DNA from: Glossina fuscipes
Taxonomy: Eukaryota; Arthropoda; Insecta; Diptera; Glossinidae
Direction of reading: 5' to 3'
Assembly (NCBI RefSeq): GCF_014805625.2
Contig: NW_023998415.1
Span: 15,024,589-15,088,588, forward strand
DNA: 64,000 bases
The notes beneath the pieces were generated by a model. That model had not been told where the DNA came from, ran no database searches, and saw only the letters and a program-made list of their open reading frames with translations. Shown in pieces: positions 36,217 through 50,230 of the stretch. The position numbers and the translations under genes were made by a program. Each line of letters opens with the position of its first letter. Positions within the stretch are counted from its first letter, which is position 1.

Positions 36217-39200
36217 TTAGAGAGAATAAAAGTTAAAACAAATCAATAAATAAAAAATCTCTTGTAAAATGGCAAAGAAAATAAATAGCAGGAACAGCTT
36301 TAGTAATAAAGTTTTTAAGTTCCATTGATATGATCGCCAGCGAAGACAATGCAGTGCAATAATGAAGTAACTGTCATAATGACGATTCGATGTTTGAAGA
36401 CATGCTTGTGTGGGTAAGTACATGAATTGCTTGCCAAGTTATGAAAAGACAACGAAAAAAAATTTAAATCTAGTAAGCATACATAGGTAAGTGAGTCTGT
36501 CACACAGTTTTAAGTACAAAGAAATCCCAACGACCGAACGTCACTGACAAAACCTATAACTAGGAAATACATAAATGATTGGTCTTCTCACAAAAATTTT
36601 TATATAGCCAAAATAACGAAAAAGATAAACAAATAAAAAAAAAAAAAAAAACCGAAAAATTGCGGAAAATGCCAAAAGCACTAGTGATGGTGACGGCGGC
36701 AATGGTGCTGTTGCGATTATTGCATAGGCAATAATAGACAATAATGTGGTAATAATGTTTTTCTTAATTTACTGAGAGAGACATTATTGTGCATAAATAC
36801 ATACACACACACACATGAATAAATGGACATATATATATTTATATATACATATGTTTATGTTAGTTGAGTTAAGACAAAACTTAATATGTTTGCAATGCTT
36901 TGTGTTCAGTTTTACTTCACTGTGTGCTTCTTACGTGTTATTTGAACTGAATTCTACTTAATCTTTACAAATGAATGATTTTTTGGGCCTAGTTGTAAAC
37001 ATATTTATTAACTATACAAATACTTATGCAACCATATATACAAACTACTGTATATGCTGGTATGCATCTATGGTATTGCGAACAAATTCAAAATTGCTCC
37101 GAATAGTTTTAAAAATATATATATATATACATATATATATTTTTTTTATCTATTTATTTATTATTATTATTATTTATTTTTATTTTATTTTCATTTTTTT
37201 TTCTTCTTATTAAGTTCAGAGTCTCCGATTATTAACGGTGCGCTGTCTGCCTTAGTGTTTGTCTATTTAGCTGTGTTTCTTGAAGTTTGTTTTTAACGTT
37301 AAGCGAAAAGTGAACGTTTGTTATTTGTGTTTAATATGTGATTGAGACACCACAGCCATAATAAATACAACAACAACCACAACAACAACAACAACAACGC
37401 AGACCTTAGTTGGCAATATTTCAACTCTTGAATAGTTTTAAAAGTTTTTGTAAATAACAGCTAATACAACAACAAAAACGCTATATAACAAAATCTATCA
37501 AACAAGAAACATATCAAAAGAAAAAGCTGACAACAACTACGCTAGAGTGGCAATGAAGAAAAGGAGGGAGTAAACCAATAAGCTCTGACACTGCATTTTG
37601 ACAAAAAAAAAAAAAAAAAATGAAAAAAAGTTCCCACGATTCACTTATAAGCGATTCGATGACGAAATAAAGAATAGTAATTAAAAAAAGAAGTGAAATA
37701 TTTACAAAAACACATATGCCCTTATATTTTACATTTATTCTTATAATTTAGTGTTCTAAGCATACTGAGAATTGAGTGAATACACTATGAAGAATTCATA
37801 AATGAGAAAATTTACAAAAAAAAATATCTTACTAAACATCTGTTATAGTAGCACTATTATCACTAAGCAAACAGAAATAAAAAAAATAAATAAATAAAAT
37901 ACTCTTGCACTCAAGCGATTTATTTATTGTTCATACATATAGTTCGATTAATCAAAAGCCCCTTACTAAGGAAAACAGTTTAATAATTTTTTCATTTTTA
38001 AGGGATAAAATTATCCTGAGATTTATTTTAGTGTTTTCTTTATTGATTCGATTCAAAGATGTCCTAAGCTTCCTATAAAAATGATATAAGAAGATGATTA
38101 TCGTGAGAGGGACGAAATATTGAACATTATAAAAATTCATTTTCGAACATAGTTACAGAGCGATATTATTGAAGAGAGCGCTGGCAAGAACAAAAACCAA
38201 TTGGAAATGAAGGAAATTTTAATTACAAGCTTCCCATGCCAAACCAAACGCAAATTCAAATCCCATAAAGCAGTCGCAGGTTAAATTCAAAGCTTTGAAT
38301 TAAACAAGCAGTTTTCGCGACAACAAACAAATAAGAATGATAAAGGCGTCCTATTTCGCACAGGTCACTTCTCTTCTTAACGATTTCACTTGGGCGTGGC
38401 TTACATTTTTCTTACTTCTCATCTGTCATAGATTGCAAGTTGAGTTGGCCGTTCGCTTACTGTGTGAACCAAATTGATGGCGCATTAGGTTCGTTGCCAA
38501 AATTGATTTGTGGTTATTAACTACGATTGCCTACGGCTCTTACAACCCTGAGTGTTTCTAATAATACTCGGACGGATAGTTAGCCATGATTAGATCAATT
38601 CAGAAAGTGGCGTTGCCCTCGAATATACATATGATTTACGATTTATGATATGCTATAGCACTTAATGCGTATATTTCTGATTGTTATTAATACGATATTT
38701 ACCGGCGCAAGTGCTTCTGTCCAGAAATTAAAAATTCAATATAAACTTGTTGATTTAGTTACGCAGGATCATCAATACCACAATTTTCATTCGAGCTTTA
38801 AATCTAAATCATCTGAAAGAGAGGGATGTGGGATATCCGTTTTAGAATCAGTTCAAATTTTAGTTACCAAGAAAAGATTGGCTTTTTCGGGGTAAAGATT
38901 GAACTTTTTCATTCAAGTACTCACCATTCCCTTGAACATCAATTTGCCTAAAATATTGTAGATCTTTGTCTAGCTACGGATTTACACTTGTACCATTTCC
39001 AATACGGCATATGACAGCTGTTGCAAGTTTTTAATATTTTTCAAAAAAAAAAAAAAAACTTTATTATAAAAATATGCTTAGGAACATCGTCGAATATTTT
39101 TATCTTATCATCTTTGCTTCTATACAAGAAAAAAAAAAAAAAAAAAAAAAAACAAATGCCAGAAAACCGCTTTACAAAGGAAATGCAGACCTCCATCGTC

Positions 39201-39879
39201 GCCCAAATGCAGTTTTGCAATTCAAAAAAAAAAAAAATTATGTAAAAATATGATTCCACATCTACTGATTATCGTAGGAGTTTTGAGAAAAGTCTTTTTT
39301 TTTTAGTCTTTTTTTTCTTCACAAAATCGCTCAGGAATCGGTTATAAATTCGGAAAAACATTAAAAGTTATGCTGTTGTCTATTTATTAGGTCGCATGGT
39401 CAACGATGCCGGAAAGATCTGCACGTGGCAATAAAATTCATGCATAGGAAGTAACAGCACGAAAATAGTATTTTGATCTTTCAAAAGTGGTGAGCAAATG
39501 ACATATACGGCCCGAGATTTCAAAAGCCGATATCGCTCAGATGTATTCGCGGCGAATTTCATCAAGAAATCTATGCAATCTTTGCATGTGTATCGGAATC
39601 AATGTGAGTACGTGGTGACTGACGTAACGAAGACAACGAGAAGACTATCTGTTTACCCAGCGGACTGAAAGACTATGATGGAACATTTTTGTGGCGTGCC
39701 AAAAGAGCTGATATCACAAGGGCTGATATTGCAACGGACACAAAAGAGCTGAGCAAGTCATTGGAAGCAAAATGATTTATTAAATCTCGCGGCCTAGCAT
39801 ACGAGCTGTTGGACGAAATTACGAAAGAGCGACATACATTTGATCGCTGGCTTCCACACGGGTCATAATTCTCTCAGGT
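35438..39879. other. No gene seen: repeat-rich flank of the R1-clade insertion
   Basis: Contains CAA runs (37,370-37,398), the (AG)n tract at 36.2 kb, TA and T-run tracts and A runs near 37,604 and 39,129. The last 400 bp (from about 39,400) have broken coding-like stretches that may belong with the pol-like fragment at 39.9 kb. Confidence 0.55.
36161..36216. repeat. (AG)n microsatellite
   Basis: About 22 AG units with a leading AAAG stretch and one GC interruption. It is a possible GAGA-factor site by composition only. Confidence 0.95.
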
Positions 39880-40108
39880 GCCATCTGTAAAAACATGGAT
39901 ATGTTTGATACCGATTTATGTAGATTCGGGAAATGAGCGCTGGAAACGTGCCATTATAGTCCGTGTGAATGCCCGACAATCATACAGAATCATATATCAG
40001 ATCGTTGGCGAACACTTTATAACGCCAGACACGGCAAAGTGTGTCGAATCAAAGAAGGTGTGCGGGATTCATAACAATCCTAAAGCTAGAGCCGCTACAA
40101 TCGAATAA
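39880..40108 (+). pseudogene. Possible C-terminal end of an LTR-retrotransposon pol
   Basis: A 76-codon frame ends at 40,108 and contains GNERWKRAIIVRVNARQSYR and then GEHFITPDTAK. The pattern W-K-R-x-I-V, about eight residues, SYR, then G..F resembles the small SH3-like module after the integrase core in Gypsy-type pol proteins (W..G.V......YxV). The 400 bp upstream hold coding-like stretches in mixed frames, for example AYELLDEITKERHTFDRWLP near 39,800 and FKSRYRSDVFAANFIKKSMQ near 39,520-39,580, all broken by stops. I see no integrase HHCC or DDE motif and no LTR nearby. It may be another degraded gene. Confidence 0.3.
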
Positions 40109-40817
40109 GTAATTAATTCGTTTTGTAAAAGCAAAAGTTGCTCTCCAAGTTATCGCTTATCGGCAATTTGCGCACATCAAGATCTACATGAAGGCACCTT
40201 AAGCTATGTTCACATGCTTAAGATAGCAAACGATAACAAATATCAATCAAAGATCTGTTGGATCCGCTTAAAAATTCAATGGTTTTAGGGACTTGAATTT
40301 GAAATTTCTGGAATTTCTGGAGGAAAATTTAGCTCCGCTCATTGTTACGCATAAAATTTGTAAAACCATATTATAATCAATGTGCTGCCATAAAAGCCGG
40401 CTAAATATTACTTACGTATTTCGGATACTTATGTATTTCGCGTGTGTCATAGTAAGCCTAGAAGTGATCGTTGATATGCTTACAACTTAAAGTTGTTATC
40501 TGTTTACTCATCAACAGTGATCGTAATAATTAATCAGGGATAGCTTTTATCATAATTTTGTAAAATATTTTGAATATTTTTTGACCCCTTATCCTATAGA
40601 GATATTATCTGATCTGAGTTTTACATATTCATATTCCAATAATCTTCATTAGGTTACGTTTTAGTTTCTTGATATAACTGTAACATATATTTTAATGCGG
40701 CCGAAAAAGTAAGCAGTCAACTAACTATTTTGCACACATTTAGATACGAAATCGATAATTATAGCAAAAGTATCACAAATAGCAAATGAGCAAACACAAA
40801 CGCACATATGTAAAGGC

Positions 40818-40857
<40 letters not shown>

Positions 40858-41649
40858 ACATATGAAACAGACATAAAAATTGGCCACCAGCTTTATGGTC
40901 AGAAAATGTCTAACTAACGGTAAATATTAGCGTAATAACTTGAAGCAAATTAAAAATGTTTTGTGTGTGAATGTATAAGCATTGGCTAAGATCAGGGTAC
41001 TGAAGCAAAACGTACAGTAACAGGAAAACAAAAAAAAAATGAAAAAAAAAAAAATGAAAAACAAAAAGAAACACAAACACATTAAAATAGGAGAAGAAAT
41101 CAAATCTGGTTTTGCCAGCATATGCACGTACGTACAAGTAACAACAATTTCGTAGCTACGTTACATTAATTTAGAGAGTTTTACAACAAATTGTCTTGGT
41201 TATGTTCAGATAGCAAATAGACATACTTGTGTTTGTGTTTGTGTTTGCTGTTGTTTTCTTTACAAGAAACAAAAGCAAAAACAAAAGGAAGGAAAAAAAA
41301 AAAACATTAAAATCGACTGTGAAGTACATAAAAAAGAAATTTTCTTCTCTTAATAACGTGAAATGATAAAAGCGAAATGTGAACGTATTTCGAAAAACCT
41401 AAGCAGACGACCATGAGGTAGGCAATCTTCGCACACCAAACGGTAAAATGGATGCATCAACAATTTAGCCCTTTTCCTGGCCGCATTATACGAAAGACGA
41501 ATAAGTGCATTTTTTGCCCATTGTCTCTATCACTTTTACGACCGTCAAAACTGTGATGACGAGTGAAGAGTTGAAGAGATTAATAAAATTTTTAGTTTCA
41601 TTGCAAATTAATTATCGCTATCAGTAACTCTCAGAAAGCCTCAGTAGCC

Positions 41650-41653
<4 letters not shown>

Positions 41654-41684
<31 letters not shown>
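41654..41684. repeat. (AG)n microsatellite
   Basis: Fifteen AG units, nearly perfect. Confidence 0.95.
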
Positions 41685-41687
<3 letters not shown>

Positions 41688-42585
41688 ATATCTTGTACAG
41701 TTGCCATCGAAGGTCAAATTCAAAAGTTACTTTTTAAAGGCGAGAAGCAAAGAACTCGCAAGCAATTTGGCCATGTCCGTCTGCATGTCTGTTTATCTGT
41801 CGTTCATTTTCGAAAAACTCTCAAAGAGTTTAGATCGAAAATTCAAATAACGTATCTGTCGTAATCACTGCACATTGCAAGGCATCCAAGAAGAAAGTGC
41901 TATTGTCAATAAGTCAACGATTTTTGCAGATCAACATCCAAGATTTGATTGAAACTTTTTCAATCAGCTGTTGTAGTAAATTGTAAGGACCCTGGAGGAA
42001 ATAAAATTAAAAATTCATATTACTCGGCGCCAAGTTCGGCGCTGCTGAAAGACTTATAATTTCTATACGCATTCGTGGCATTCGTTAAACTTGCTTTGAT
42101 GTATACGACATTTCGGAGCAATATCTACCGTTGAGCTTAATAAGATTTTGATTGAGCAAAAAATTAATGGAAAATATGTTTTCCATAAGCCCAATTTGTC
42201 GTCTCGCCAATATAACGGTTTCAATAATTTCGAAAGGCTTCGATCACAAAAAATGATGAATACCACGATTATGGTATATCTGGAGTCGAAAAAGATCGAT
42301 AATTGGATGGAAAATGGCTTTCATTTAAAGCGAAAATCGACTGCAATCACATGGGATTAGTCAATGGCCGTCAGTAGAAGACACTTTTGAATAAATGCAT
42401 TTATAATTTACTATACGAAAGAGAAATATCGCAAATGGGTAAAATGGGTATCTCGGCCCATGCTAGTAAGGATAGTAATGTGCCCATTGATCTTTTTTGA
42501 CATTCTTCCGGGATATTTGGTTGACAAAGTTATTAGTTAGTATAGCGCCATCAAGTAAAGGCAAAAGCATTTGATAAAGTTTGCG

Positions 42586-42586
<1 letters not shown>

Positions 42587-42619
<33 letters not shown>
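42587..42619. repeat. (AAT)n microsatellite
   Basis: Eleven AAT units. Unlike the tracts at 31.25 and 58.3 kb, no SINE body lies next to it, so it is probably a plain microsatellite. Confidence 0.9.
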
Positions 42620-42620
<1 letters not shown>

Positions 42621-43788
42621 ATATATATTACGTTAGAGGACTTCTTCTTACAATCGTTTGTACTTCAAACAATTTTTGATATACATTGTGAAGGACAACG
42701 CAACGCGACGCCTGGGTGGAATGCGTGAGAGTTATTTGTAAACGACGTAAAGCACGTATACGCAGACGGATATGCAAATAACGATCAAACTTTAAATTAT
42801 TATATTAAACAAAATTCTTGGGATTATCTTGTTTTCAAATCGAATTGGAAAAATTAATTGAACTTCGTCCTCCTCGGGTAGTGAAAATAAGAAATAAAAC
42901 GAAAAAAAAAAAATAAGAAAAGAAAAGTAAAGAGAAGAAAAACGAACAGAAAAGAGATAGTTTTGACCTGGCAAGTGGCTAATGCATTGACTATGCAATG
43001 GTTTTATGCGTATTGTTAGGAAAATGAAATCAAATATCGGGGAGAAGCAATTATTGAATTATTTTATGGTACAATTTAACCGTGAAAGCGCGCACGAACG
43101 CATAACAGCAAAACAAACCGAACAAAATATTTGTTTGCGTTTATTTGTTGTATGTTTTTCTTGCTTTGTTTGTTTCTTATTTATTTATTTTGTTTTATTT
43201 TTGATGGGTTTTGAAAGTATGCAGTTTGTGTGGGCGTTGGTTCATTTTTTTTTTGCTTTTTTTTCATGTGAATACGTAAGTGGTTGTAGATGTGTATGTG
43301 TTTATGTTTATGATAGTTTCTTATTAACTACGAGTATCATTGTTTTTCTACACTGCAGTTCAATATAATCAAATATTAGACTAAACCAATGCCAACACCA
43401 CGACAAAGTTAAGATTTCAACTTATAAAAAAAAAAAAAAAAACCTAAAAAAAGTTTATGAAAAATTGTTCAACTTTTAGCTCAAATAGAAAAACAAAAAT
43501 TCAAACTTTTAATAGTAAATGTATTCGTTTATATGTATGTAGAGTATACTTGAGCATAACGTATAACGAAGTGTTTGTTGCTACTTTAATATAACTGTCT
43601 CTGTACTAAACTGTTTAGTGATGTATATGTATCTCCGCATGTCTACGTGTAGAATGGCTGGCAGTAAGCATGAATCTCTTTCTATTTTTCACTGACAGAG
43701 TATCACAACGCACACTCACTCTTATACATGAATATCACCATCAGCACCATTACTATTTCCAGCACTTCATTTCATTTCAAGCAATAGA

Positions 43789-43828
<40 letters not shown>

Positions 43829-43965
43829 TGTAGATAGTTATATATACTTACTTGTATACTCAAAAGCTTTAAAAGCCAAAAACGTTGCCTTTGCAGCCAT
43901 AAAAATTTTACTGGCATTAATGCCAAATTTTCACAGAAATTTTCTTAACGTCTTTCATTATTATT

Positions 43966-44011
43966 TTTGTTGCTGTTATTGTTGTTGTTGTAGTTGTTGT
44001 TGTTGTTGTTT
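43966..44011. repeat. (TTG)n tract
   Basis: GTT/TTG triplets with one TAG interruption. A complementary (CAA)n tract is at 44,187-44,205. Confidence 0.88.
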
Positions 44012-45981
44012 TTGTTCTTTCAAAGTTTTCTGTTGATGTGCTCGTTTTGTTTTCCTTCGTTTTCTTTCTTCCCTCTCAGTTTTCTTTTTCGTTTCTTTTT
44101 TGCAAATTGGAAATTTTCAACATCACATCTTACCATCGTCGCCATCATACACTAACAACAACATCTGCAGCAATACATAAAACGCCAACAACAACAACAA
44201 CAACAAATGCAATTGCAAGAACAGCAACAATAGTTTGGTTGTATCTGTGATTCTGTTTGGTTTTATAGCATTAAAAAAAAAAAAAGAACGAAAGAAAGAA
44301 AGAAAAGAAAAGAAAAAAAAAAAAAAGAAGAAAAACTAAAAGAAAACGTAAACTTTTGTGTTGATTTCGTTCTTGTTATGTTCAAAATGTTCACAAAGAC
44401 ACAGACGTGGGTTCTTAATACTTTTCGTTAGCTTCTATTTTCTTTAGTTATAGTTTTATTTTATTTTTTCAATTTTTTTTTTTTTTTTTTCTTATTATGT
44501 GAGGGAATAATTTTGTCCCCATTTCTCTTTTTGTCTATTAAAGTTATTCCGTTCTCTCCTTTTGAATAACAAGTAAATTTACATACATACATATATATAT
44601 ATATATTTATATAATATGAATATGCAATGACTTGCAACATTACCCATCCACCTTAATGTTCGATATTTAGGAAAACATAATTTTCCAATATTTCCAGAAA
44701 AATAACAACTTGTCCGATCCGTTAACTGAATTAATTTGTACTTTATTTTACTTTATTATATATTATGTTATATGATATGATAGATGAATATATCTTGTCA
44801 GAGTAACTCGCGTGAGAGCTAAGTATTCTTATAATCAAGCGTTTTATAATAATTTGTTTAAAACACATTACACACATACGCACTATTTCTCTTATGTTAC
44901 AATCAAAAATTATTATAAAGATATCGATCGGTAGCAAAATTTTTAATCAAATATTCTCCAAATAATTTTTTCGAAGAAATTCCTCAGAAATATTTTATAA
45001 AGTTTTACAAAAAAAAAAAAAAAAAAAAAAAATAATTTTTTAGACGAGATTTCTGTAAGAGATTTTTGTAAGAAATTTTTTCTTCAACAATATATCCGTG
45101 AAAGTTTTAATGTAAAACTGAACAACATTTTTAATAAAAGTCATCAAAAAATGTTGTATTCAAATAACATAAGACATTTGCGATGACAATTTCTATAACA
45201 TCATCGTCGTTGGTCGTTAACTTTTAGACTGAACTATATATATATATTATTTTTCGAAACCCTCTCTTCGGAAGTGTCATTGGCAAGAGAATTAGGTTTT
45301 TTTTTAAGATATCAATTGAAGTAAGTATGTTCTTAGCCATGCCGGTACATCCGTCCGGTAGTCTATTGGAAACATAGAAACTTAAATATTAATATTATAT
45401 AAAGAACTAACTTTTCAACTTTTCAAAGATTTATTAATATATATCTTCCGGTTAGAAATTTATTCATCCAAACTTATATCATCGAATTCAAAGTTGGATT
45501 CATGCCATCGACATATACCTCCATATATTTTTTAGAAAATCAGTTAATGTCTGCCAAAAGAAATTTTTTTCAAACTCATAGTCTTATCTTTGAAAGCACG
45601 AAAAAGTGAAGCAAATCAAATACGAAGTACTTTCAAGCTCACATATATTCAGGTTGTAATACATATAAATTATTAATTAATGAATCGAATAAATTAACTA
45701 TCGAGCATCGAGGTGACTAGACATCTAATGCCGATCCGATCACGAGCAATCTTCCCTAACCAAAATTATGTACGCTCATCTAGTCATGACCGCTATTGAT
45801 CATGCGTTTGTTCAACCATGAATCATGAGTTATTTTTACTAAACTAAAGCCTTTTATATATAATTTTGCTAATTATATTGCTACAGCTTACAACTATGTC
45901 AACTAATTCAATTACAACTTATTCAATAATTATTTTAAAAATTATTTGCTATAATTAAAATGTTGGGTAAGCAGCAGCACA

Positions 45982-46698
45982 TCACTCAACAAGCCTCCGG
46001 CCTGGCAAATGTATGGCAATCCTATTGACAGACTCATATAATTTCGCGACAGCAGTAACCTGTAAGCAACGAGTGTCATGACCATTCACTTGGTGTCTGA
46101 TTCTGGAGATGACGTCACATTTGCATAGATTATGCTGGGACGTTTCACTCGTCCCTTGGCAGAATCTGCATGAATCACTATTCAACATATCCGTGTTTTC
46201 ATAGTATGGTACCTGAGAGAATTTCGATCCGTGTGGAAGCGGGTGACAAAACGTGGGCGGCTTCTTCAATAGTTTGTGTGGCCTACCGAAAGATTTGATG
46301 AGTTTTTTTGCCTGCCGTTGTGCTGACCATTGCTTTCATCGGCAGTCCGATCTATTCTGTGTTGTGTTCTTGGTACGCCACAGAACGGTTCAGGATCTAC
46401 CATGGCCCCTGTTAGCTAGATAGTAGTCAGCCCTTCCGTTGCCCTCAACACCCGAATGTTCAGGCAGCAGGCAAATTAGGTGCACATCATTGTGCCTGCC
46501 TACCTCATTCAGCGTTTGAAGGCACTCCAACATCAGCCTGGATGTTCTCATTCGCCCCTTTAGGGACTTTAAGGCCGCTTGGCTGTCGGAGTGCATGCAG
46601 ATCTCCTCTATCCTGCACTGCCTCCTTAAGCATTTCGGCTCAATTACTTATTACGGACATTTTCAAAATCTTTGGAAATTCTCGGAGCCGTCAACTGA
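45982..46698 (-). pseudogene. RNase H domain and C-terminus of a degraded LINE
   Basis: On the minus strand the RNase H reads, in order: VDGSEN at about 46,681-46,698 (first catalytic Asp, tentative), EMSVIS plus AEMLKEA around 46,640 (Glu motif), CMHSDSQAALKSL at 46,600-46,560 (second Asp) and LLPEHSGVEGNGRADYYLAN near 46,460-46,410 (His and last Asp; usual form VPGHSGxxGNExAD). After a gap with stops come SAQRQAKKLIKSFGRPHKLL and CRFCQGTSETSQHNLCKC (C-x2-C-x8-H-x4-C), ending at 45,982. RNase H after the RT occurs in the I, LOA, Outcast and some R1-related LINE groups and removes element RNA from the hybrid. The frame breaks between 46,600 and 46,640 and at 46,390, and about 40 residues between the first Asp and the Glu seem lost. 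No RT was found upstream. Confidence 0.78.
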
Positions 46699-48239
46699 TG
46701 TGCACACAATTAGCCGGCCGGCCGCTCAGCCGCAGGTTCTTGCTGGTGCCGGCTATATTTTTGTTTGGATTTTCGCACGGAAACCAGATGCAACTAAAAC
46801 TAAATAACAAATTCCTGTTTATAACCATGGCAACCGACCGTCGATATATATATATAAGCATTGACGTCAAAAACGCTATTAAGAGACGAGCGGTCGATAA
46901 AGTGTTAATAAATTGTTATGAAACTTCATTTGCACTACAAGTAACTATCACTTGTTTCATTTTTCCATTTCGCCTAATTTGCTTATGATTTTCTTGTGAA
47001 ACTTTTCAGGGCACACGCACACTCACCATTAAAGCTTTATTAGCTTTGTAGGGTTTAACGTCTTCTTTGGCAAAATTTCGTTAAGCGTATTCGTACACTG
47101 CATTGATGTTGCTTAAGAACACATACAAACTCACCATATCTAAAGTCTTGAGTTTAGTACACTTTTGTAATTTACATAGGAAGCGCATTATGTTTGCTTT
47201 GCATCAACGCTTGGGCTACGGTGTAAATAATCAATAAACTATAAAAATGTTTCTTCTTCTTTTTTTTTTTTTTACCCACACTATTATTTAAAAAAAAAAA
47301 AATGAAAAAATTCTAATAATAATAATAATAATGAGAAAGTACAATAACGATGGTATTGCGAGTACAAAAAATTTCCCTTATACAACATGTCTGTCTATCT
47401 TCAAGACATGTTTGAACATGCATATATATATAAATTGGTTCTGCCTTTTTATATAACATAAATGTATGATAATTACAAAACAAAGAAAACAAAAAAACAT
47501 TTTTCGCGACATTTGCCTGACAAGACTTGCGACAATAAATAAAAGTGAATTTGAGTGAGCTATAGCTATAGCCATAGATTAGAAGAAATCCGGATGAGAA
47601 GCGCATTCTAGAATTACAAAAAGAAAAAATTCACTTACATTGTGAAAAATATAGGAAAACTGTTCTTAATATTAAATAAAAAAGAAAAAGGAAACGATTA
47701 GCAATCTTGGAACCAGGTTGTATGGAGACGTAACTTGCATCGTAACGCATATGAAAATTCATAACTTGTCTTATCCCCTTCTTACGGAATAACATCATCG
47801 GAAATGAATGCTTTTTTTGTCCTCTACAGATTCTTAAAGCATTCCGTGCAAGCAGAATAAATTAAATTATTTTCCTGCTTGCGAAGAGCATTGAAATGCG
47901 TATCGAAAAGCAGCCGTAAAACATGAACATTTTTGTTAAGCGTGAATAGCGACGCATTTGCGGAAATTACGTTCAAGATTGTAGATGACTTCAGTTCTAA
48001 TCACAACTATGGAGAATGATCAAAACCTCCGCAAAAGTTCTTAAATGCGCCCAAAGTGAGGCAAGCACAGCATGTATGTATGAATATAACGTACGTACGT
48101 ACGTACCATGTACATCTAGTTATTTAATTCGTAAAATTCACTGTGATGTGCTGCCAAGTGTTCTCAATGATAAATTATCAGATGGATTATTTGATATATA
48201 ACGGGGTACTTGGATATTTTATCTTTTTCTTCTTATTCT
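46699..48239. other. No gene seen
   Basis: The 148-codon plus frame 46,542-46,988 is partly antisense to the LINE RNase H. Also present: an AAT tract at 47,314-47,333 and CGTA units at 48,090-48,107. Confidence 0.6.
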
Positions 48240-48450
48240 CTACCCGACTTCGGGTATCGCAGTTTATAGCGATGCATGTAGTATTTAAGAGGACTTAACA
48301 GAGATAGATGGTGTGCCACATTTTATCGATCAATTTCGGATTATTTTCTGAATTTATATAAGCTTATGATCGCCTGTCTGCCTAATTAGATGTTTGTGCT
48401 TCACCTACAAATCATAATTTTTGAGATATTTTGATGAAATCTAAAGCATT
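48240..48450 (-). repeat. Dispersed repeat family A, copy 5 (minus)
   Basis: On the minus strand the core reads GATTTCATCAAAATATCTC, AAAAATTATGATTTGTAGGT, then AGGCAGACAGGCGATC. It is degraded, but core, spacing and block order are kept. Confidence 0.6.
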
Positions 48451-50016
48451 GACGTACGCTCTTGAACATAGCTAGTAAGTATGTCACTATCTTTACAACG
48501 GCTCCTTGTCATACTTTGAAGGGTTGCTTCACTCTATTGTTTCAAATTTTCGAAGCAAAAAATCGCTTATTAAATGAATATGAAAAATCTGAATGAATTG
48601 TATTTTGACAATTGTTAACCCATGCACCTCCTATTCAATCATTTCAACGAAAAATAAGGCTTTGTATGGCAACAAAATCGGTATTTTCGCTTTTTATATA
48701 ATGGAAGCCAGTGCAGAATTTAATTAATTTCATGCATAAATTTATTGTAGATTAATTTTTTCATCTTCATTCGATAAAAGACTGCTTATGCAAAATATTC
48801 GTCTATATGACAACAAATTTTGTAGTACGTTATGACATTAGATAGCATAGTTAAGGAATGCGAGAGGTCGTTGAGAAGAAAGATTTGCTTAACTCAATTA
48901 TTCATTAAAAATCCAACACGAAAGAAAATTATATTCGCTCGCGAAACGAATCTTTCGTTTTAAGAAAAAGGAAAAAAAAACTACATTTTCATACTCGATA
49001 ACGCCGCGGCTGACTTTTTCTATTTACAGAACATAGATGCAAATTTATATATGGGTAATATGGTATATGTGAGTTGTACTTTATTAATGATAAGCGAAAA
49101 CGCGGAAAGCAAAGGTATTCACAATTTTTGTTACATAGCCGCATGGGGCGTTGTAGGCGTGCTCTTTGAAAAATTTCGGGCATATTATAAATCGTTTGCA
49201 AGCTTGTAAGCGATATCTTCATTTTTGCGAACAGGAGAATGTTTACGGATGGATACCACACACATGCACGCAGACGTTTAGATCGAGCGAGTGAACGGGC
49301 GGACATGATTAGGTGCATTCCGAATTTGAAACGGGCCAAAAAGTTATATTCTTTGTAGGGATTTTGAAGCTTACTTCCGGTGCTTCTGTGCGTTATAAAG
49401 GTTTTTGAAAAAGAAAAAAAAAACAAAAAATAGAAATTGTGATACACTATAAAATGAGAGCAACGCCCCCAACGTCCTAATTTTTTTTTTTTACATTTAT
49501 CTTTTTACATTTAATGAGAATAAATGATGCACTTGTTAGATCATAAAGTTGTAAATTGTTTCATTTTGTGCTTCTTTCCTCTTCTTTTTCCCTTACTTTG
49601 TCTACACAAATAAATAAAAAACAAAAAGCATAAAGGAATACATAACAACAAACATAAATGTAGGCCAAGTGAACAAGTGCAGCAACATCCGATAAATCGC
49701 TAAATATATTCGAAGCTTTACTCGTTACTTTCCAATTGCCGCGTACATCTGTTCTAATCGTTGATAGTGCAAATCTGATTCCATATATATTCCCCTTCAA
49801 AACGTGAAATGCCTTTTCTATTAAACGATTCCTTTCTAAAGTTAGTAAAATATTAATCATAGCCCGGCTAACTTGTATTCTTCTCCATCAATTTTCCATT
49901 ACTCTTTTTCAATCGAAATGCACTCTAGTTTAATGCATTTTAATATGAATATGAATATGAATCAAACAATAACCTTGGTTTTTGTAAATATTTCATTGGC
50001 TATATGCTATTAGGCC

Positions 50017-50039
50017 GAGAGAGAGAGAGAAAGGGAAAG

Positions 50040-50070
<31 letters not shown>

Positions 50071-50199
50071 TAGATATATAGATAGATATATAGATAGATA
50101 TATAGATAGATAGACAGAGGTAGATATATAGATAGATAGACAGAGATAGATAGATAGATAGATAGATAGAGAGAGAGAGGGAGAGAGAGAGAAAGGGAA

Positions 50200-50230
<31 letters not shown>

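Larger units (their letters stand above)
40109..45981. other. No gene seen: AT-rich, simple-repeat-rich DNA
   Basis: Includes TA/TG, (AG)n, (AAT)n and TTG/CAA tracts and a purine run at 44,271-44,340. A 70-codon plus frame at 42,148-42,360 and a 120-codon frame at 43,006-43,368 have no recognised motif; the second is Phe/Val/Cys-rich. Confidence 0.6.

Noticed and set aside
46542..46988. 148-codon plus-strand frame
   Set aside because: Its first part is antisense to the LINE RNase H; the rest has no motif.
48989..49447. 152-codon minus-strand frame
   Set aside because: No recognisable domain, no splice or promoter context, and basic/aromatic content as expected from AT-rich random frames. 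I cannot exclude an unknown gene.
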